Positions 37,650 through 47,103 of a DNA stretch of 64,000 nucleotides are shown piece by piece. The DNA is taken from positions 248,001 through 312,000 of the forward strand of contig NZ_QOHJ01000003.1 in the NCBI RefSeq assembly GCF_003319185.1. Direction: 5' to 3'. The stretch's first letter is position 1, and each line of letters opens with the position of its first letter. This DNA is from Blastococcus sp. TF02A-30. GTDB lineage: Bacteria > Actinomycetota > Actinomycetes > Mycobacteriales > Geodermatophilaceae. The notes beneath the pieces are model-generated. The model ran no database searches. It was not told the origin of the DNA and was given only the letters and a program-made list of their open reading frames with translations. The translations under genes were made by a program, and so were the position numbers.

Positions 37650-37676
37650 TGTCACAGCCGGCCTCGGGCCGGTGTC
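37650..37676 (+). promoter_or_regulatory. ECF41-type sigma factor promoter (TGTCACA-N16-TGTC)
   Basis: TGTCACA (37650-37656) and TGTC (37673-37676), spaced by 16 bases, match the published ECF41 target promoter TGTCACA-N16-CGTC with one mismatch. It is 35 bases before the start of the CMD-sigma operon, so the sigma factor should autoregulate. Confidence 0.75.
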
Positions 37677-37711
37677 TCCATGTCGACCCGGATCGACGAC
37701 CTGGAGGAGAC

Positions 37712-38302
37712 ATGACCAGCACCCGCATCCCCGCGACCGAGATCACCGGCCTCTACGGCACCCTGCTCAAGGCGATCAGCCGCAAGCTCCTCGGCTCGGT
37801 GCCGGAGGGCGCGGCGGTGATGTGGCACTACCCCGCCGTCCTGAAGGACTCGATGGCGTTCGGCCGCAAGGTCGATTCGTGGAACCGGCTGGATCCGCAC
37901 CTGGCCACCTTCGCGAGCATGGCCGCGGCCGGTGCCATCGGCTGCAGCTTCTGCCTGGACCTCCACTACTTCATGTCCCACGACCGCGGCCTCGACCAGG
38001 CGAAGGCGCGGGAGGTGCCGCGCTGGCGGGAGTCCGCCGTCTTCACCCCGCTGGAGCGGCAGGTCATGGAGTACGCCGAGGCGATGAGCGCGACGCCCAT
38101 CACCGTGACCGACGAGCTGTCGGCGGCGCTGCTCGAGCAGCTCGGTGCGCCCGCGCTCGTGGAGCTGACCGCCCGGATCGGCTTCATGAACTCCAGCGCC
38201 CGCGGGAACGTCGCCCTCGGCATCCGGTCGCAGGAGTTCGCGGCGTCCTGCGGGCTGCCGCCACTGGCCGCTCCCGCCACCGAGGGCGCCACCCCGGCAT
38301 GA
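37712..38302 (+). CDS. Carboxymuconolactone decarboxylase (CMD) family protein of ECF41 operon
   Basis: A 196-residue AhpD/CMD-like protein. The redox motif CSFC is in AIGCSFCLDLHYFM near residue 72. FMNSSARGNVALGIRSQEFA is near 155. Family members are peroxidase-like or decarboxylase-like. ATG 37712 has GGAGGAG just upstream. It overlaps the sigma factor gene by 4 bp. CMD proteins are the standard partners of ECF41 sigma factors. Confidence 0.9.
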   Translation: MTSTRIPATEITGLYGTLLKAISRKLLGSVPEGAAVMWHYPAVLKDSMAFGRKVDSWNRLDPHLATFASMAAAGAIGCSFCLDLHYFMSHDRGLDQAKAREVPRWRESAVFTPLERQVMEYAEAMSATPITVTDELSAALLEQLGAPALVELTARIGFMNSSARGNVALGIRSQEFAASCGLPPLAAPATEGATPA

Positions 38303-39168
38303 CCGACGACCCGTTCCTCGCCCACCGCGGCCTGCTCTTCACCGTCGCCTACGAGCTGCTCGGTTCCGGCGCCGACGCCGATGACGTGGTGCAGGAGACC
38401 TGGCTGCGGTGGGCGGCGGTCGACCAGGCCGCGGTGCACGACCCGCGGGCGTACCTGGTGCGGATCGTCACCCGCCAGGCGCTGAACCGGCTGCGCACCG
38501 TGTCGCGACGGCGCGAGGACTACGTCGGCGAGTGGCTGCCCGAGCCGCTGCTGACCAGCCCGGACGTGGCCGAGGACGTGGAGCTGGCCGAGAGCGTCTC
38601 CATCGCGATGCTCACCGTGCTGGAGACGCTGGGGCCCACCGAGCGGGCTGTCCTGGTGCTGCACGAGGTGTTCGACGTGCCCTACGACGAGATCGCCGCC
38701 GCTGTGGGCAAGACAGCCGCCGCGGTGCGGCAGATCGCGCACCGGGCGCGGGAGCACGTGGCGGCGCGCCGGCCGCGGATGGCGGTCAGCCGCTCCGAGC
38801 AGCAGCAGGTCGTGGAGCGGTTCCTCGCCGCGCTCACCGCCGGGGACCTGCAGGGACTGCTCGACGTGCTGGCGCCCGACGTCGTCGTGCTCGCCGACGG
38901 CGGAGGGCTGGCGCCGGCGGCCCTGCGCCCGATCGCCGGCGGGCGGCGGGTCGCCAACGCGCTGTCCCGGTTCGCGGAGCTGGTCCCGGACGTGCCCATC
39001 ACCACGCCGCTGCTCAACGGGACCGTGGGCGCGCGGATCGACCCGGGCGGCGAGTTCGACACGGCGATCGCGTTCGTCGTCCAGGCCGGCCGGATCACCC
39101 GCATGTACGCCATGCGGAACCCGAGAAAACTCGGCAGGCTCGACTCCGTAGCCGAGCTGCGGCGGTGA
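38299..39168 (+). CDS. ECF41 family RNA polymerase sigma factor (SigJ-like)
   Basis: A 289-residue sigma factor. Region 2 is GSGADADDVVQETWLRWAAV near residue 18, and region 4 is TERAVLVLHEVFDVPYDEIA near 115. The C-terminal extension has a SnoaL/NTF2-like fold. The three ECF41 hallmarks are all visible: WLPEP in the linker, DGGG near residue 200, and NPRKL near the end (family NPxKL). The extension controls sigma activity in place of a classical anti-sigma factor. ATG overlaps the CMD stop (ATGA). The inducing signal is unknown. Confidence 0.95.
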   Translation: MTDDPFLAHRGLLFTVAYELLGSGADADDVVQETWLRWAAVDQAAVHDPRAYLVRIVTRQALNRLRTVSRRREDYVGEWLPEPLLTSPDVAEDVELAESVSIAMLTVLETLGPTERAVLVLHEVFDVPYDEIAAAVGKTAAAVRQIAHRAREHVAARRPRMAVSRSEQQQVVERFLAALTAGDLQGLLDVLAPDVVVLADGGGLAPAALRPIAGGRRVANALSRFAELVPDVPITTPLLNGTVGARIDPGGEFDTAIAFVVQAGRITRMYAMRNPRKLGRLDSVAELRR

Positions 39169-39198
39169 TCGAGCCCGCGGCCCTCAGCGGGGAGAGCC

Positions 39199-40392
39199 GT
39201 GGACCGCAGCGACATCCTGATCATCGGTGGCGGCAACGCCGGCATCTCCCTGGCCGCGCGGCTGCTCCGCGACGGCGTCCGCGACGTGGCGCTGGTGGCG
39301 CCGCAACCGGTGCACCGCTACAAGCCGCTGCTCAACTACGTCGCCGCCGGGCAGGCCGCCATGGCCGGCCTGGAACGCCCGATGGCCGACGTCGTCCCCG
39401 ACGGGTGCACCTGGATCCGCGACGCCGTCGAGGCCGTCGAGGCCGTCGACCCCTCCGCGATGACGGTGCGCACCCGCCGCAGCGGGACCCTGCGCTGCTC
39501 GACGCTCGTCGTGTGCCCGGGGCTGGTGGAGGACTGGGACGCTACGCCGGGGCTGCAGCAGGCGTACGCGGACGGGTGGGCGGCGTCGTCGTACGTGCCC
39601 GGCAGCGCGCCGCAGGTGTGGCCGCGGCTGTCGGCGCTGCGCGAGGGCACGGTGGTCTTCACCGTGCCGCCGGAGCCGGCGTCCTGCTCCCCGACGGCGC
39701 TCAAGCCGCTGCTCATGGCGTGCGACTCCTGGCAGCGCGCGGGTGTGCTGCCCTCCCTCCGGGTGCGGCTGGTGCTCCCGGAGGCGACCGCGACGGGGCT
39801 CCCGGAGGCGGACCGGTACCTGGAGGAGGCCTTCCGCGGCTACGGGGTCGAGGTGCTGCGGGAGGCGCGGATCGAGCGCGTGGACTCGGACACCCACGCC
39901 CTGTCGATCACGTCGCGGACCGGCCGGCACGTGCTCGACGACGTCGTCTTCGCGCACGCCGTGCCGCACTACCGGGCGCCGGGGTTCATCGCCGACGCCG
40001 GGCTCGCCACCGATCCGGCGCCCGGGCTGGTCGACGTCGACCCGGAGACGCTGCGCTCCCGCCGGCACGACGCCGTCTGGGCGATCGGCGACGCCGCCGA
40101 CCTCGCCACCCGGCCCTCGGGCGGGGCGCTGCGCAAGCAGGTCGACGTCCTGGCCCGGAACCTCGCGGCTGCGCGGAAGGGCCGGGAGCTGGAGCGCTAC
40201 GACGGCTACACGGTCATGCCCATCACCGTGAGCCGGCGGAAGCTGATGCTGAACGAGGTGACCCGCGACGGGAGCCCGAGCCCGTCGGTGCCGTTCCTCG
40301 ACCCGTTCACGCCGCGCCGCTGGCAGTGGTCGTTCGACCGCTACGGCCTGCCGCAGGTCTACTGGCGCCGCATCCTGCGCGGCCGGGTCTGA
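39199..40392 (+). CDS. SQR-like FAD-dependent oxidoreductase of ECF41 operon
   Basis: A 397-residue flavoprotein of the sulfide:quinone oxidoreductase/NDH-2-like family. The FAD site is DILIIGGGNAGISLAARLLR near residue 5, and AIGDAADLATRPSG is near 300. Cys residues in LVVCPG and EPASCSPTALKPLL are placed like SQR cysteines, though not all may be catalytic. The start GTG at 39199 has GGGGAGAG upstream and follows sigma by 30 bases. Oxidoreductases are common third members of ECF41 loci. Real substrate unknown. Confidence 0.85.
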   Translation: MDRSDILIIGGGNAGISLAARLLRDGVRDVALVAPQPVHRYKPLLNYVAAGQAAMAGLERPMADVVPDGCTWIRDAVEAVEAVDPSAMTVRTRRSGTLRCSTLVVCPGLVEDWDATPGLQQAYADGWAASSYVPGSAPQVWPRLSALREGTVVFTVPPEPASCSPTALKPLLMACDSWQRAGVLPSLRVRLVLPEATATGLPEADRYLEEAFRGYGVEVLREARIERVDSDTHALSITSRTGRHVLDDVVFAHAVPHYRAPGFIADAGLATDPAPGLVDVDPETLRSRRHDAVWAIGDAADLATRPSGGALRKQVDVLARNLAAARKGRELERYDGYTVMPITVSRRKLMLNEVTRDGSPSPSVPFLDPFTPRRWQWSFDRYGLPQVYWRRILRGRV

Positions 40393-40399
40393 CCGGCCC

Positions 40400-40422
40400 C
40401 CCTTCGAGAGGTCGACGAAGGG
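40400..40422. terminator. Weak hairpin between convergent genes
   Basis: CCCTTCG (40400-40406) pairs with CGAAGGG (40416-40422), 9-base loop. It sits between the ends of the SQR-like gene and the DUF1269 gene and could serve both. Confidence 0.45.
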
Positions 40423-40439
40423 TCGGGCGTGCGAGCGGA

Positions 40440-41039
40440 TCAGGCCATGCCGGCGGGTGCGCTCTCCATCGCCCGCATGACCACGGCCCCGGAACGCAGC
40501 GCGAGGACGCGCCCCACCGCACCGCTGACGTCGCGGGACGGTGCGCTGGCCGCGTCCAGCCGAGCCACCAGCTCGGGCTCGAGGACGCCCTGGGCGGTCC
40601 GGGCGCCGGTCTCGGCGAACACGCTCCGGACGCGGTCCACCGAGCACGGCTCCACGACGGTGACCATCGCGGAGGACCGGCGCACCATCCGCTCCCCCAG
40701 GTCCCGGATGCCGTCGGTCGCGAAGCCGTGCTGGTGCGCCTCGGCGGCCAGGGCGCCGTCCACGCCGGGTTCCAGCACCAGCCACCCGATGCCGCCGATG
40801 AGCATCTCCACGCCGGCTGCGAGCACGGCACCGCCGGCCGTCGGCCGAACCGCGTCCGGCCGCTTCACGTCGATGGTGCGCAGCGAGCCGTCGCGGCTCA
40901 CCACGAGGGTGGCGGCCGCGTGGATCCCCACCGTCCTCTCCCGCCGCGCGACCTCGAGGCTGTGCCAGGCGCGCTCCGCGCCGGCGGTCTCGGACCACAC
41001 GGCGACGACGAGACCGAGCGGGGCGGCGGCGATGAGCAT
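40440..41039 (-). CDS. DUF1269-like protein
   Basis: A 199-residue protein resembling DUF1269. The core is GIHAAATLVVSRDGSLRTID near residue 37, followed by a glycine-rich hydrophobic hairpin (TAGGAVLAAGVEMLIGGIGW) and SSAMVTVVE near 123. The start ATG 41039 begins MLIAAAPLGLVVAVW and has GGAGGAG upstream. The family is membrane-associated and uncharacterised. Adjacent to the LuxR-type regulator with 94 bases between. Confidence 0.75.
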   Translation of the reverse strand: MLIAAAPLGLVVAVWSETAGAERAWHSLEVARRERTVGIHAAATLVVSRDGSLRTIDVKRPDAVRPTAGGAVLAAGVEMLIGGIGWLVLEPGVDGALAAEAHQHGFATDGIRDLGERMVRRSSAMVTVVEPCSVDRVRSVFAETGARTAQGVLEPELVARLDAASAPSRDVSGAVGRVLALRSGAVVMRAMESAPAGMA

Positions 41040-41133
41040 GACGGGACTCCTCCGGGGCGGATCGACGGATCGAGCGTCGACGCGGCGCTCCGCGGGCGCC
41101 TCACACGGCACGGGCGAGATGCGGGGGCAGCGG

Positions 41134-43663
41134 TCAGACGAGGCCGAGCTGCCGCGCCCGCCGGACGGCGTCGTTGCGCCGGGACACCCGCAGCTTGCGG
41201 TAGATGCCGCGCTGGTGGGTCTTCACCGTGTTGACGGAGATGAAGAGGTCGTTCGCGATGTCCTCGACCGACATCGCCTGAGCCATGCAGGCGAGGACCG
41301 CCCGTTCCCGCTCGGTCAGGGGCTCCAGCGGCGGTTCGGCCAGCTCCGCAGCGCCGTCCCCGGCTCCCCGCCCGCGGGCCGGGCCACCGAGCCAGGGGTG
41401 GGCCGAGGCCACATCGGGGAACGAGGCGAGCAGGTCCCTCCCGAGCGGTCCCGGCCGCAGCAGGAGCCGGCGCCGGCGCTCCGGCCGGGCGAGGTCGAGG
41501 GCCTCGCCCAGCGCCGCACGGGCCCCGATCACCTGCCCGTTCCGCTGGTGGATCCGCGCGGAGAGGAGCCAGGCGGCGATGCGGGCGTCCTCCTGGTCCG
41601 CGCTCCGATCGACGAGCACCGGAGCGAGCAGCTCCTCGGCCTCGGGCACCCTGCCGCCGGCCAGGGCGAGGCGGGCGCGCGCCACGGCCCACCCGGTGCT
41701 CTGGTTCCGGACGGTGCCCAGGGCGGCCTCCGCTGCCGGGGCGTCGCCCCGCTCGAGGTGCACGGCAGCGGCGGTGAGCGCCACCCGGTCCGCCAGCCAG
41801 ACCGGCATCGCCCGGTTCGGGACGGCGGTGGGCACCCTGTCCAGCGCCGCGAGGGCTCGACGGAAGTCCCGACCGTCCGCGTGCTCGACCGCGCGCAGCA
41901 GCGGCACGAACGTGGCGACGAACGGATCGTGCCGCGCTCCCACGCTCCGCTCCGCGTCGTTGAGGTGGGCTCGGGCGGTCGTCGGGTCCCCCCGCTCGAC
42001 GGCCACGAGCGCCAGCGCCAGGTGACCGGCCGCACCCGGCCGCGCGGGAGACGGCGAGGCCGCGGCCCAGGGTCTCCTCGGCAGCGCCGACGTGCCCCGT
42101 CCACAGCTCGACGGTGCCGACGCTGGACAGCAGGAGCGCCAGCAGCTCGGGGTGCTCCTCGGCGTCCGGCACCGCGGCCAGCGCCACCTCGCCGGTGGCC
42201 AGGGCGGACTCGGCGGCGGGCAGGTCCCCTGCCACCCGGGCGAGGATCGCCCGGATGGCCGCGACGGACGCCAGCAGGGCCGGCTGCTCACCGGGTGGCT
42301 CGCCCTCCGCCGCGGCCTCGGCCAGGCGGACCTGCTCCTGGCAGGCCGCGAGGTCGAGCCGGCTGAGCGCCTGCGCTGCGCGCACCACGGCCGGCCCGGC
42401 CCCCGTCACGGCATCGGGCAGATCGGCGAGGATCCCCGCCAGGTGGGCGCCGCCCCCTCCGGCGAGCAGAGCGCCGACCGCCAGCTTCCGCACCACCGTC
42501 GCGCACACCAGCTGCCAGTCCCCCGCAGCCGCCGCGTGGCGCACCGCCTCCACGACCAGTCCGGCAGCGTCGAACCACGCCGATGCCCGCAGGTGCAGCT
42601 CGGTGACCAGTTCCGGGTGCTCCCGCCCGAGCTCGTCCTCGAGGACCTGCACCAGCAGCGGGTGGTAGCGGTACCACCCGGGCGCCTGGTCGATGGGGGT
42701 GGTCAGGACGTTGTTCGACTGCAGCCCCCTGAGGACCGCCTCGCCGTCGGCCCGCCCGGTCAGGGCCTCCGCGAGCGCTGGGCACAGCCGGTCGACGATG
42801 CAGGTCCGCCGCAGGAAGTCGCGGACGTCGGGTGCCTGGACGTCGAGCACCTCGTCGACGAGGTAGGCGGTCAGGGCGGCATCGGCCGTGGGAAGACCGC
42901 CGAGGAAGGCCTCGGGTGAGCCGCGACGCTGCATCGCGACCGCGGACAGGCGCAGTCCCGCCGCCCACCCGTAGGTGTGCTCGGTCAACGCCGCGAGCTG
43001 CTCCGGCTGCAGCTCGACCCGGTGCTGGCGCAGCAGATCGGCTGCCTCGTCGGCGCTGAAGGCGAGATCCGCGCCCCGGATCCAGGCCACCTCGCCGCGC
43101 AGCTCGTAGCGGTGGAGCGGTAGAGGGCTCTCGTTCCGCGTCAGGAGCACCAGGCGGAGCAGCGGGGACGCGGTGCGGAGGACGAAGTCGAGGTCGTCGC
43201 CGATCTCCTGGTCGGTCACGACGTCGAACTGGTCGAGCACCAGGACCACCGGCTCGGTGCGCGTGGCCAGGGCGCGCGCCAGCCGGCCCAGCAGCTCGCG
43301 CGCGACGCTCCGGCCGAGGAACGGCTCCCCCACGTCGTGGGCGATCGGCACCCCGGCCCGTCGCAGCGCGGCGATGACGTAGGCCCAGAACACCCCGGGC
43401 TCGTTGTCGTCGGCATCCAGGGTCAGCCAGGCGACCGGGCCGGGAGCGCGGCCGGTCGTGCACCAGGTCGCCAGGAGCAGGGTCTTGCCCGACCCTGCCG
43501 CCGCGCTGACCACCGTCAGCGGACCCTCGACGCCGGACGACACGTCGTCGAGCAGCCGGGCGCGGTCGACCACCGGCGTGCGGATCACCGGGACCGACAG
43601 CTTGGCCGCGAGCAGGGCCTCGCCGGTCCGCCGACCGTCACCCGACGCTCCCACCACGCCCAT
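41134..43663 (-). pseudogene. MalT/LAL-like LuxR transcriptional regulator, frameshifted
   Basis: A large ATP-dependent LuxR regulator. The N-terminal NTPase has Walker A SAAAGSGKTLLLATWC near residue 46. A MalT-type winged-helix region with YRYHPLLVQVLEDEL follows, then tetratricopeptide-like helices. The C-terminal LuxR HTH is LTERERAVLACMAQAMSVED and VNTVKTHQRGIYRKL. The frame breaks near 42036. Taking one base from CCC at 42035-42037 joins SRAAGAAGHLALALVAVERG and gives an 842-residue protein. This is probably a sequencing error or a very recent mutation, since both sides keep intact coding. The start ATG 43663 has GGGGAGGGG upstream. Confidence 0.88.
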
Positions 43664-43798
43664 GGGCCCCTGCCCCTCCCCGGGGAAGCCGCGCCCCACC
43701 CAGGACCGGGCCTCCGGTCCAGGGTGCGGCACGAACTCGCGGCGGGAGCCGGGCCACCAGGGCCGTCTCCCCGGGACCAAGGGCCCGGCGGGAGGCGG

Positions 43799-44872
43799 TC
43801 AGACGTTGAAGCGGAACTCCACGACGTCGCCGTCGGCCATGACGTAGTCCTTGCCCTCCATGCGGACCCAGCCACGGGACTTCGCCTCGGTCATCGAGCC
43901 GGCCTCGACGAGCTGGTCGAAGCTCACGATCTCGGCCTTGATGAAGCCGCGCTGGAAGTCGGTGTGGATGACGCCGGCGGCCTGCGGGGCGGTGGCGCCG
44001 ACCGGGATCGTCCAGGCGCGGGCCTCCTTGGGCCCGGCGGTGAGGTAGGTCTGGAGGCCGAGGGTGCGGAAGCCGACCTTGGCCAGCTGGTCGAGCCCGG
44101 GCTCGCTCTGGCCGATCGACTCCAGCAGCTCGGCCGCCTCGTCGGCGGGGAGCTCGATCAGCTCGGACTCGGTCTGCGCGTCGAGGAAGATCGCCTCGGC
44201 GGGGGCCACCAGCGCGCGCAGCTCGTCGAGCTGCTCGGTGTTGGCCAGCTCGTCGGCGTCGACGTTGAAGACGTAGAGGAACGGCTTGGTGGTGAGCAGG
44301 CTCAGCTCGCGCAGCGGCTCGGGGTCGACGCCGGCGGCGAAGAGGGTGCGGCCCTCGTCCAGCACCTTCTGGGCCTCCAAGGCGGCGGACAGCAGCGCGG
44401 CGCGCTCCTTGTCCTTCTTCGCCTCCTTCTCCAGCCGCGGGACCGCCTTCTCCAGGGTCTGCATGTCGGCCAGGACGAGCTCGGTGTTGATCGTCTCGAT
44501 GTCGTCGGACGGGCTGACCTTGCCCTCGACGTGCACCACGTCCGGGTCGGTGAAGACGCGGATGACCTGGCAGATCGCGTCGCTCTCGCGGATGTTGGCG
44601 AGGAACTTGTTGCCCAGACCGGCACCCTCGCTGGCGCCGCGCACGATGCCGGCGATGTCCACGAAGGACACCGTCGCCGGGATGATCTTCTGGCTGCCGA
44701 AGAGCTCGGCGAGCTTCGCCAGCCGCTCGTCCGGCACGCCCACGACGCCGACGTTGGGCTCGATGGTGGCGAACGGGTAGTTCGCCGCGAGGACGTCGTT
44801 CTTGGTCAGGGCGTTGAACAGCGTCGACTTGCCGACGTTGGGCAGGCCGACGATGCCGATGGTGAGACTCAC
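43799..44872 (-). CDS. ychF: Redox-regulated ATPase YchF (Obg-like)
   Basis: A 357-residue P-loop protein: GIVGLPNVGKSTLFNALTKN near residue 5, DIAGIVRGASEGAGLGNKFL near 70, and FLYVFNVDADELAN in the specificity region (ATP rather than GTP in this family). The C-terminal TGS domain is FNV-terminated with GDVVEFRFNV. It binds ribosomes and affects the oxidative stress response. The start GTG 44872 overlaps the MFS gene's TGA (GTGA), an unusual pairing. Confidence 0.96.
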   Translation of the reverse strand: MSLTIGIVGLPNVGKSTLFNALTKNDVLAANYPFATIEPNVGVVGVPDERLAKLAELFGSQKIIPATVSFVDIAGIVRGASEGAGLGNKFLANIRESDAICQVIRVFTDPDVVHVEGKVSPSDDIETINTELVLADMQTLEKAVPRLEKEAKKDKERAALLSAALEAQKVLDEGRTLFAAGVDPEPLRELSLLTTKPFLYVFNVDADELANTEQLDELRALVAPAEAIFLDAQTESELIELPADEAAELLESIGQSEPGLDQLAKVGFRTLGLQTYLTAGPKEARAWTIPVGATAPQAAGVIHTDFQRGFIKAEIVSFDQLVEAGSMTEAKSRGWVRMEGKDYVMADGDVVEFRFNV

Positions 44873-46083
44873 GAGGATCCAGCGTACGGGGCGGGCTCAC
44901 CGGCCCGGGACGGCGTCGCGGCGTCGGCTGCACGGCGCAGTGCCGGCGTGAGGCAGAACGAGACCGCGAGGGACGCTCCGGCGAGCACCGTCATCGCAGT
45001 GCCGACCGGGATCAGGTCGGCCAGGGCTCCGGCCAGCACCGCGCACACCCCCTGCAGCGTCATGCGCAGCGACGACTCCGCACCGAGCACCTGCCCGCGG
45101 AGGTCCGGCGCGGTGAGCGCGACCAGCCACTCCTGCTGGGTGAGCGACGCCGCGTACCCGGCCGTGGCGGAGGCGACGAGCACGCAGGCGACGGGCAGCG
45201 GCGGTTCGAGCACGAACACGAGGAAGGGGGCGGCGAGCAGGAGGCGCAGCGGCGTGCTGGTGCGGCGCCGCGCCTCGGCGGTCAGGAACCGGCCCACGAC
45301 GAGGTCGCCGGCCATCATGCCCACTGCTCCGGCGGCCAGCAGCCACCCGCCGCGCTCGCCGGCGTAGGGCACGAACAGCGCCTCGCACCCGACGACCAGC
45401 CCGTTGGGCACCGCGAGCGCCACCAGCAGCGTGCGGGTGTGGCGGTGCGCGAGCAGTTCCCGGTTCCCGCGCCAGGTCTCGCGGATACCGGCCCGCGCGG
45501 TGCGCCGCGGTGCCCGCTCGGAGATGCCGAACCGCAGCACCGGCACTGCAGCCGCGGACACCACCGCTGCCAGCAGGAAGACCTGCGACGCCGTCAGGCC
45601 GGCCAGCAGCAGGCCGCCGGTCGCGAACCCGACGACCTGGAACGCGCCGACGGCGACGTTCATCGTCGACCGGGCCAGCGGGAAGCCGTCGGTCGGCACG
45701 ATCTCGCTCAGCAGCCCCCACCGCGCACCCGAGCCGACCGAGAGCACGTACGCCGAACCGAGGACGAGCAGGAGGCGCGTCGTCGTCCCGAGGTCGGGGA
45801 TCGTCTGGAGGCCGAGCACGCCGGCGCCGAGGAGCCCGACGACGGTCAGGGTGCGCCGCGGCGGGCTGGCGTCCGCGGCCGACATCAGCGTCGTCGCCCC
45901 CAAGACCTGCGCCACCGACGGCCCGAACATCGCCACCGCGGTGAGCAGCGCGGAGCCGGTCTCCCGGTGGACGACCGTCGCCAGGGCCAGGCTGGACGTG
46001 GTGGCGGCCAGCGTGGAGAGGGCGCTGCTGGTCCACAGCGCCCGGAACTCCGGCTGGGCGAAGAGCGCCCGGTAGGTCAGCAC
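44869..46083 (-). CDS. MFS transporter
   Basis: A 404-residue transporter with about 12 membrane helices. It begins VLTYRALFAQPEFRALWTSS, as in enterobactin-exporter/DHA3-like MFS proteins. The motif ADASPPRRTL lies after helix 2. The start GTG 46083 gives the length of the family; weak ribosome-binding site. It is divergent from a DUF5937-like regulator with a palindrome between, and overlaps ychF by 4 bp. Likely an efflux pump controlled by that regulator. Confidence 0.88.
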   Translation of the reverse strand: MLTYRALFAQPEFRALWTSSALSTLAATTSSLALATVVHRETGSALLTAVAMFGPSVAQVLGATTLMSAADASPPRRTLTVVGLLGAGVLGLQTIPDLGTTTRLLLVLGSAYVLSVGSGARWGLLSEIVPTDGFPLARSTMNVAVGAFQVVGFATGGLLLAGLTASQVFLLAAVVSAAAVPVLRFGISERAPRRTARAGIRETWRGNRELLAHRHTRTLLVALAVPNGLVVGCEALFVPYAGERGGWLLAAGAVGMMAGDLVVGRFLTAEARRRTSTPLRLLLAAPFLVFVLEPPLPVACVLVASATAGYAASLTQQEWLVALTAPDLRGQVLGAESSLRMTLQGVCAVLAGALADLIPVGTAMTVLAGASLAVSFCLTPALRRAADAATPSRAGEPAPYAGSS

Positions 46084-46120
46084 GCGGAAACCGTCCCCCG
46101 TCGGCTGTGCCGCACCCAGA

Positions 46121-46140
46121 GTTTCGCCTACGGTCGAAAC
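46121..46140. promoter_or_regulatory. Palindromic operator GTTTCG-N8-CGAAAC in divergent promoter
   Basis: Perfect 6-bp arms (46121-46126, 46135-46140). The spacer contains TACGGT (46129-46134), the -10 of a leaderless regulator gene whose GTG is at 46141. Binding here would block both the regulator and the MFS gene. Confidence 0.65.
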
Positions 46141-47103
46141 GTGGGTGAGTTCGTCGTCGACGCCGACGTGATGGCCCGCGCCCGATTCGGGACCTCGCAG
46201 CTCACCGAGACCCTCGCCGGGCTGAAGCTGCTGCTCCAGCCGGCCGTCCCGCCCTGGTACCGAGACTGGCACGCCGCCCACGCGCCGGCGCTGCGCGAAC
46301 GGCTGGCCGCAGACCCCGTCGCGGCGGCGATCCTCGGCGCCGCGTTCCGGCCCACGTGGACCGCCGACTTCCTGACCGTGCCGCCCACCGCGCCCGACCA
46401 GGCGCTGGACGAGGAGCTGCGCTACCTCGAATCGCTGGACGACGACCGGATCCGGGCGGACCTGGAGTTCACATCGGGGCCGCTCCCGGTCGAGCTCGCG
46501 GCGACGGGGCTGGCGCGAACGGCCTCCGACGTCCTGCGGTGGACCTGGGAGCACGCGATCAGGGCCGACTGGGAGCGGCGGCTGCGGGTGCTCCGCGCCG
46601 ACGTCGTCTCCCGGACGTCCCGGCTGAGCAGCAAGGGGTGGTCCGGTGCGCTGGACGGACTGGCGCCCGGTGTCCGGTGGCTCGCGCACGGCCGGCTCCA
46701 GGTCAACGCGCACCCGTACCCGCCGCGGGACATCCGCGGCCGGGATCTGATGTTCATCGCCGCGCACACGCCGGGGAGCTGGGTGAGCTGGCGGCAGCCG
46801 GACGTGTTCGCGGTCGTCTACCCGGTGACCGGCGTCTTCGCAGCCGGGCCGGCTCCGCTGCCCCAGCCGCTGGTCCGGCTGCTGGGTCGCAACCGGGCCC
46901 GCCTGCTCGCCGCGCTCGGCACGCCCCGGAGCACCACCGCACTGGCCGCCGAGACCGGCCTTCCGCTGGGCAGCGTCGGCGGGCACCTGCGGGTGCTGCT
47001 GGACGCGGGCCTGCTCGAGCGCCGCCGGTCGGGGCGTGAGGTCCTCTACTGGCGCAGCGACGCGGGTGAGCAGCTGGTAGCCGTCTCGGGCGGCCTCAGC
47101 TGA
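46141..47103 (+). CDS. ArsR-like winged-helix regulator (DUF5937 type)
   Basis: A 320-residue regulator. The N-terminal ~200 residues are the DUF5937-like part (VVDADVMARARFGTSQLTET at residue 6, PVPPWYRDWHAA-type segment near 38). The C-terminal ~75 residues are an ArsR winged helix: STTALAAETGLPLGSVGGHL and LLERRRSGREVLYWRSDAGE. GTG 46141 lacks a ribosome-binding site, but TACGGT ends 6 bases before it, so the mRNA is leaderless. It is divergent from and probably controls the MFS gene. Its last 8 bases overlap the HNH gene. Confidence 0.88.
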   Translation: MGEFVVDADVMARARFGTSQLTETLAGLKLLLQPAVPPWYRDWHAAHAPALRERLAADPVAAAILGAAFRPTWTADFLTVPPTAPDQALDEELRYLESLDDDRIRADLEFTSGPLPVELAATGLARTASDVLRWTWEHAIRADWERRLRVLRADVVSRTSRLSSKGWSGALDGLAPGVRWLAHGRLQVNAHPYPPRDIRGRDLMFIAAHTPGSWVSWRQPDVFAVVYPVTGVFAAGPAPLPQPLVRLLGRNRARLLAALGTPRSTTALAAETGLPLGSVGGHLRVLLDAGLLERRRSGREVLYWRSDAGEQLVAVSGGLS

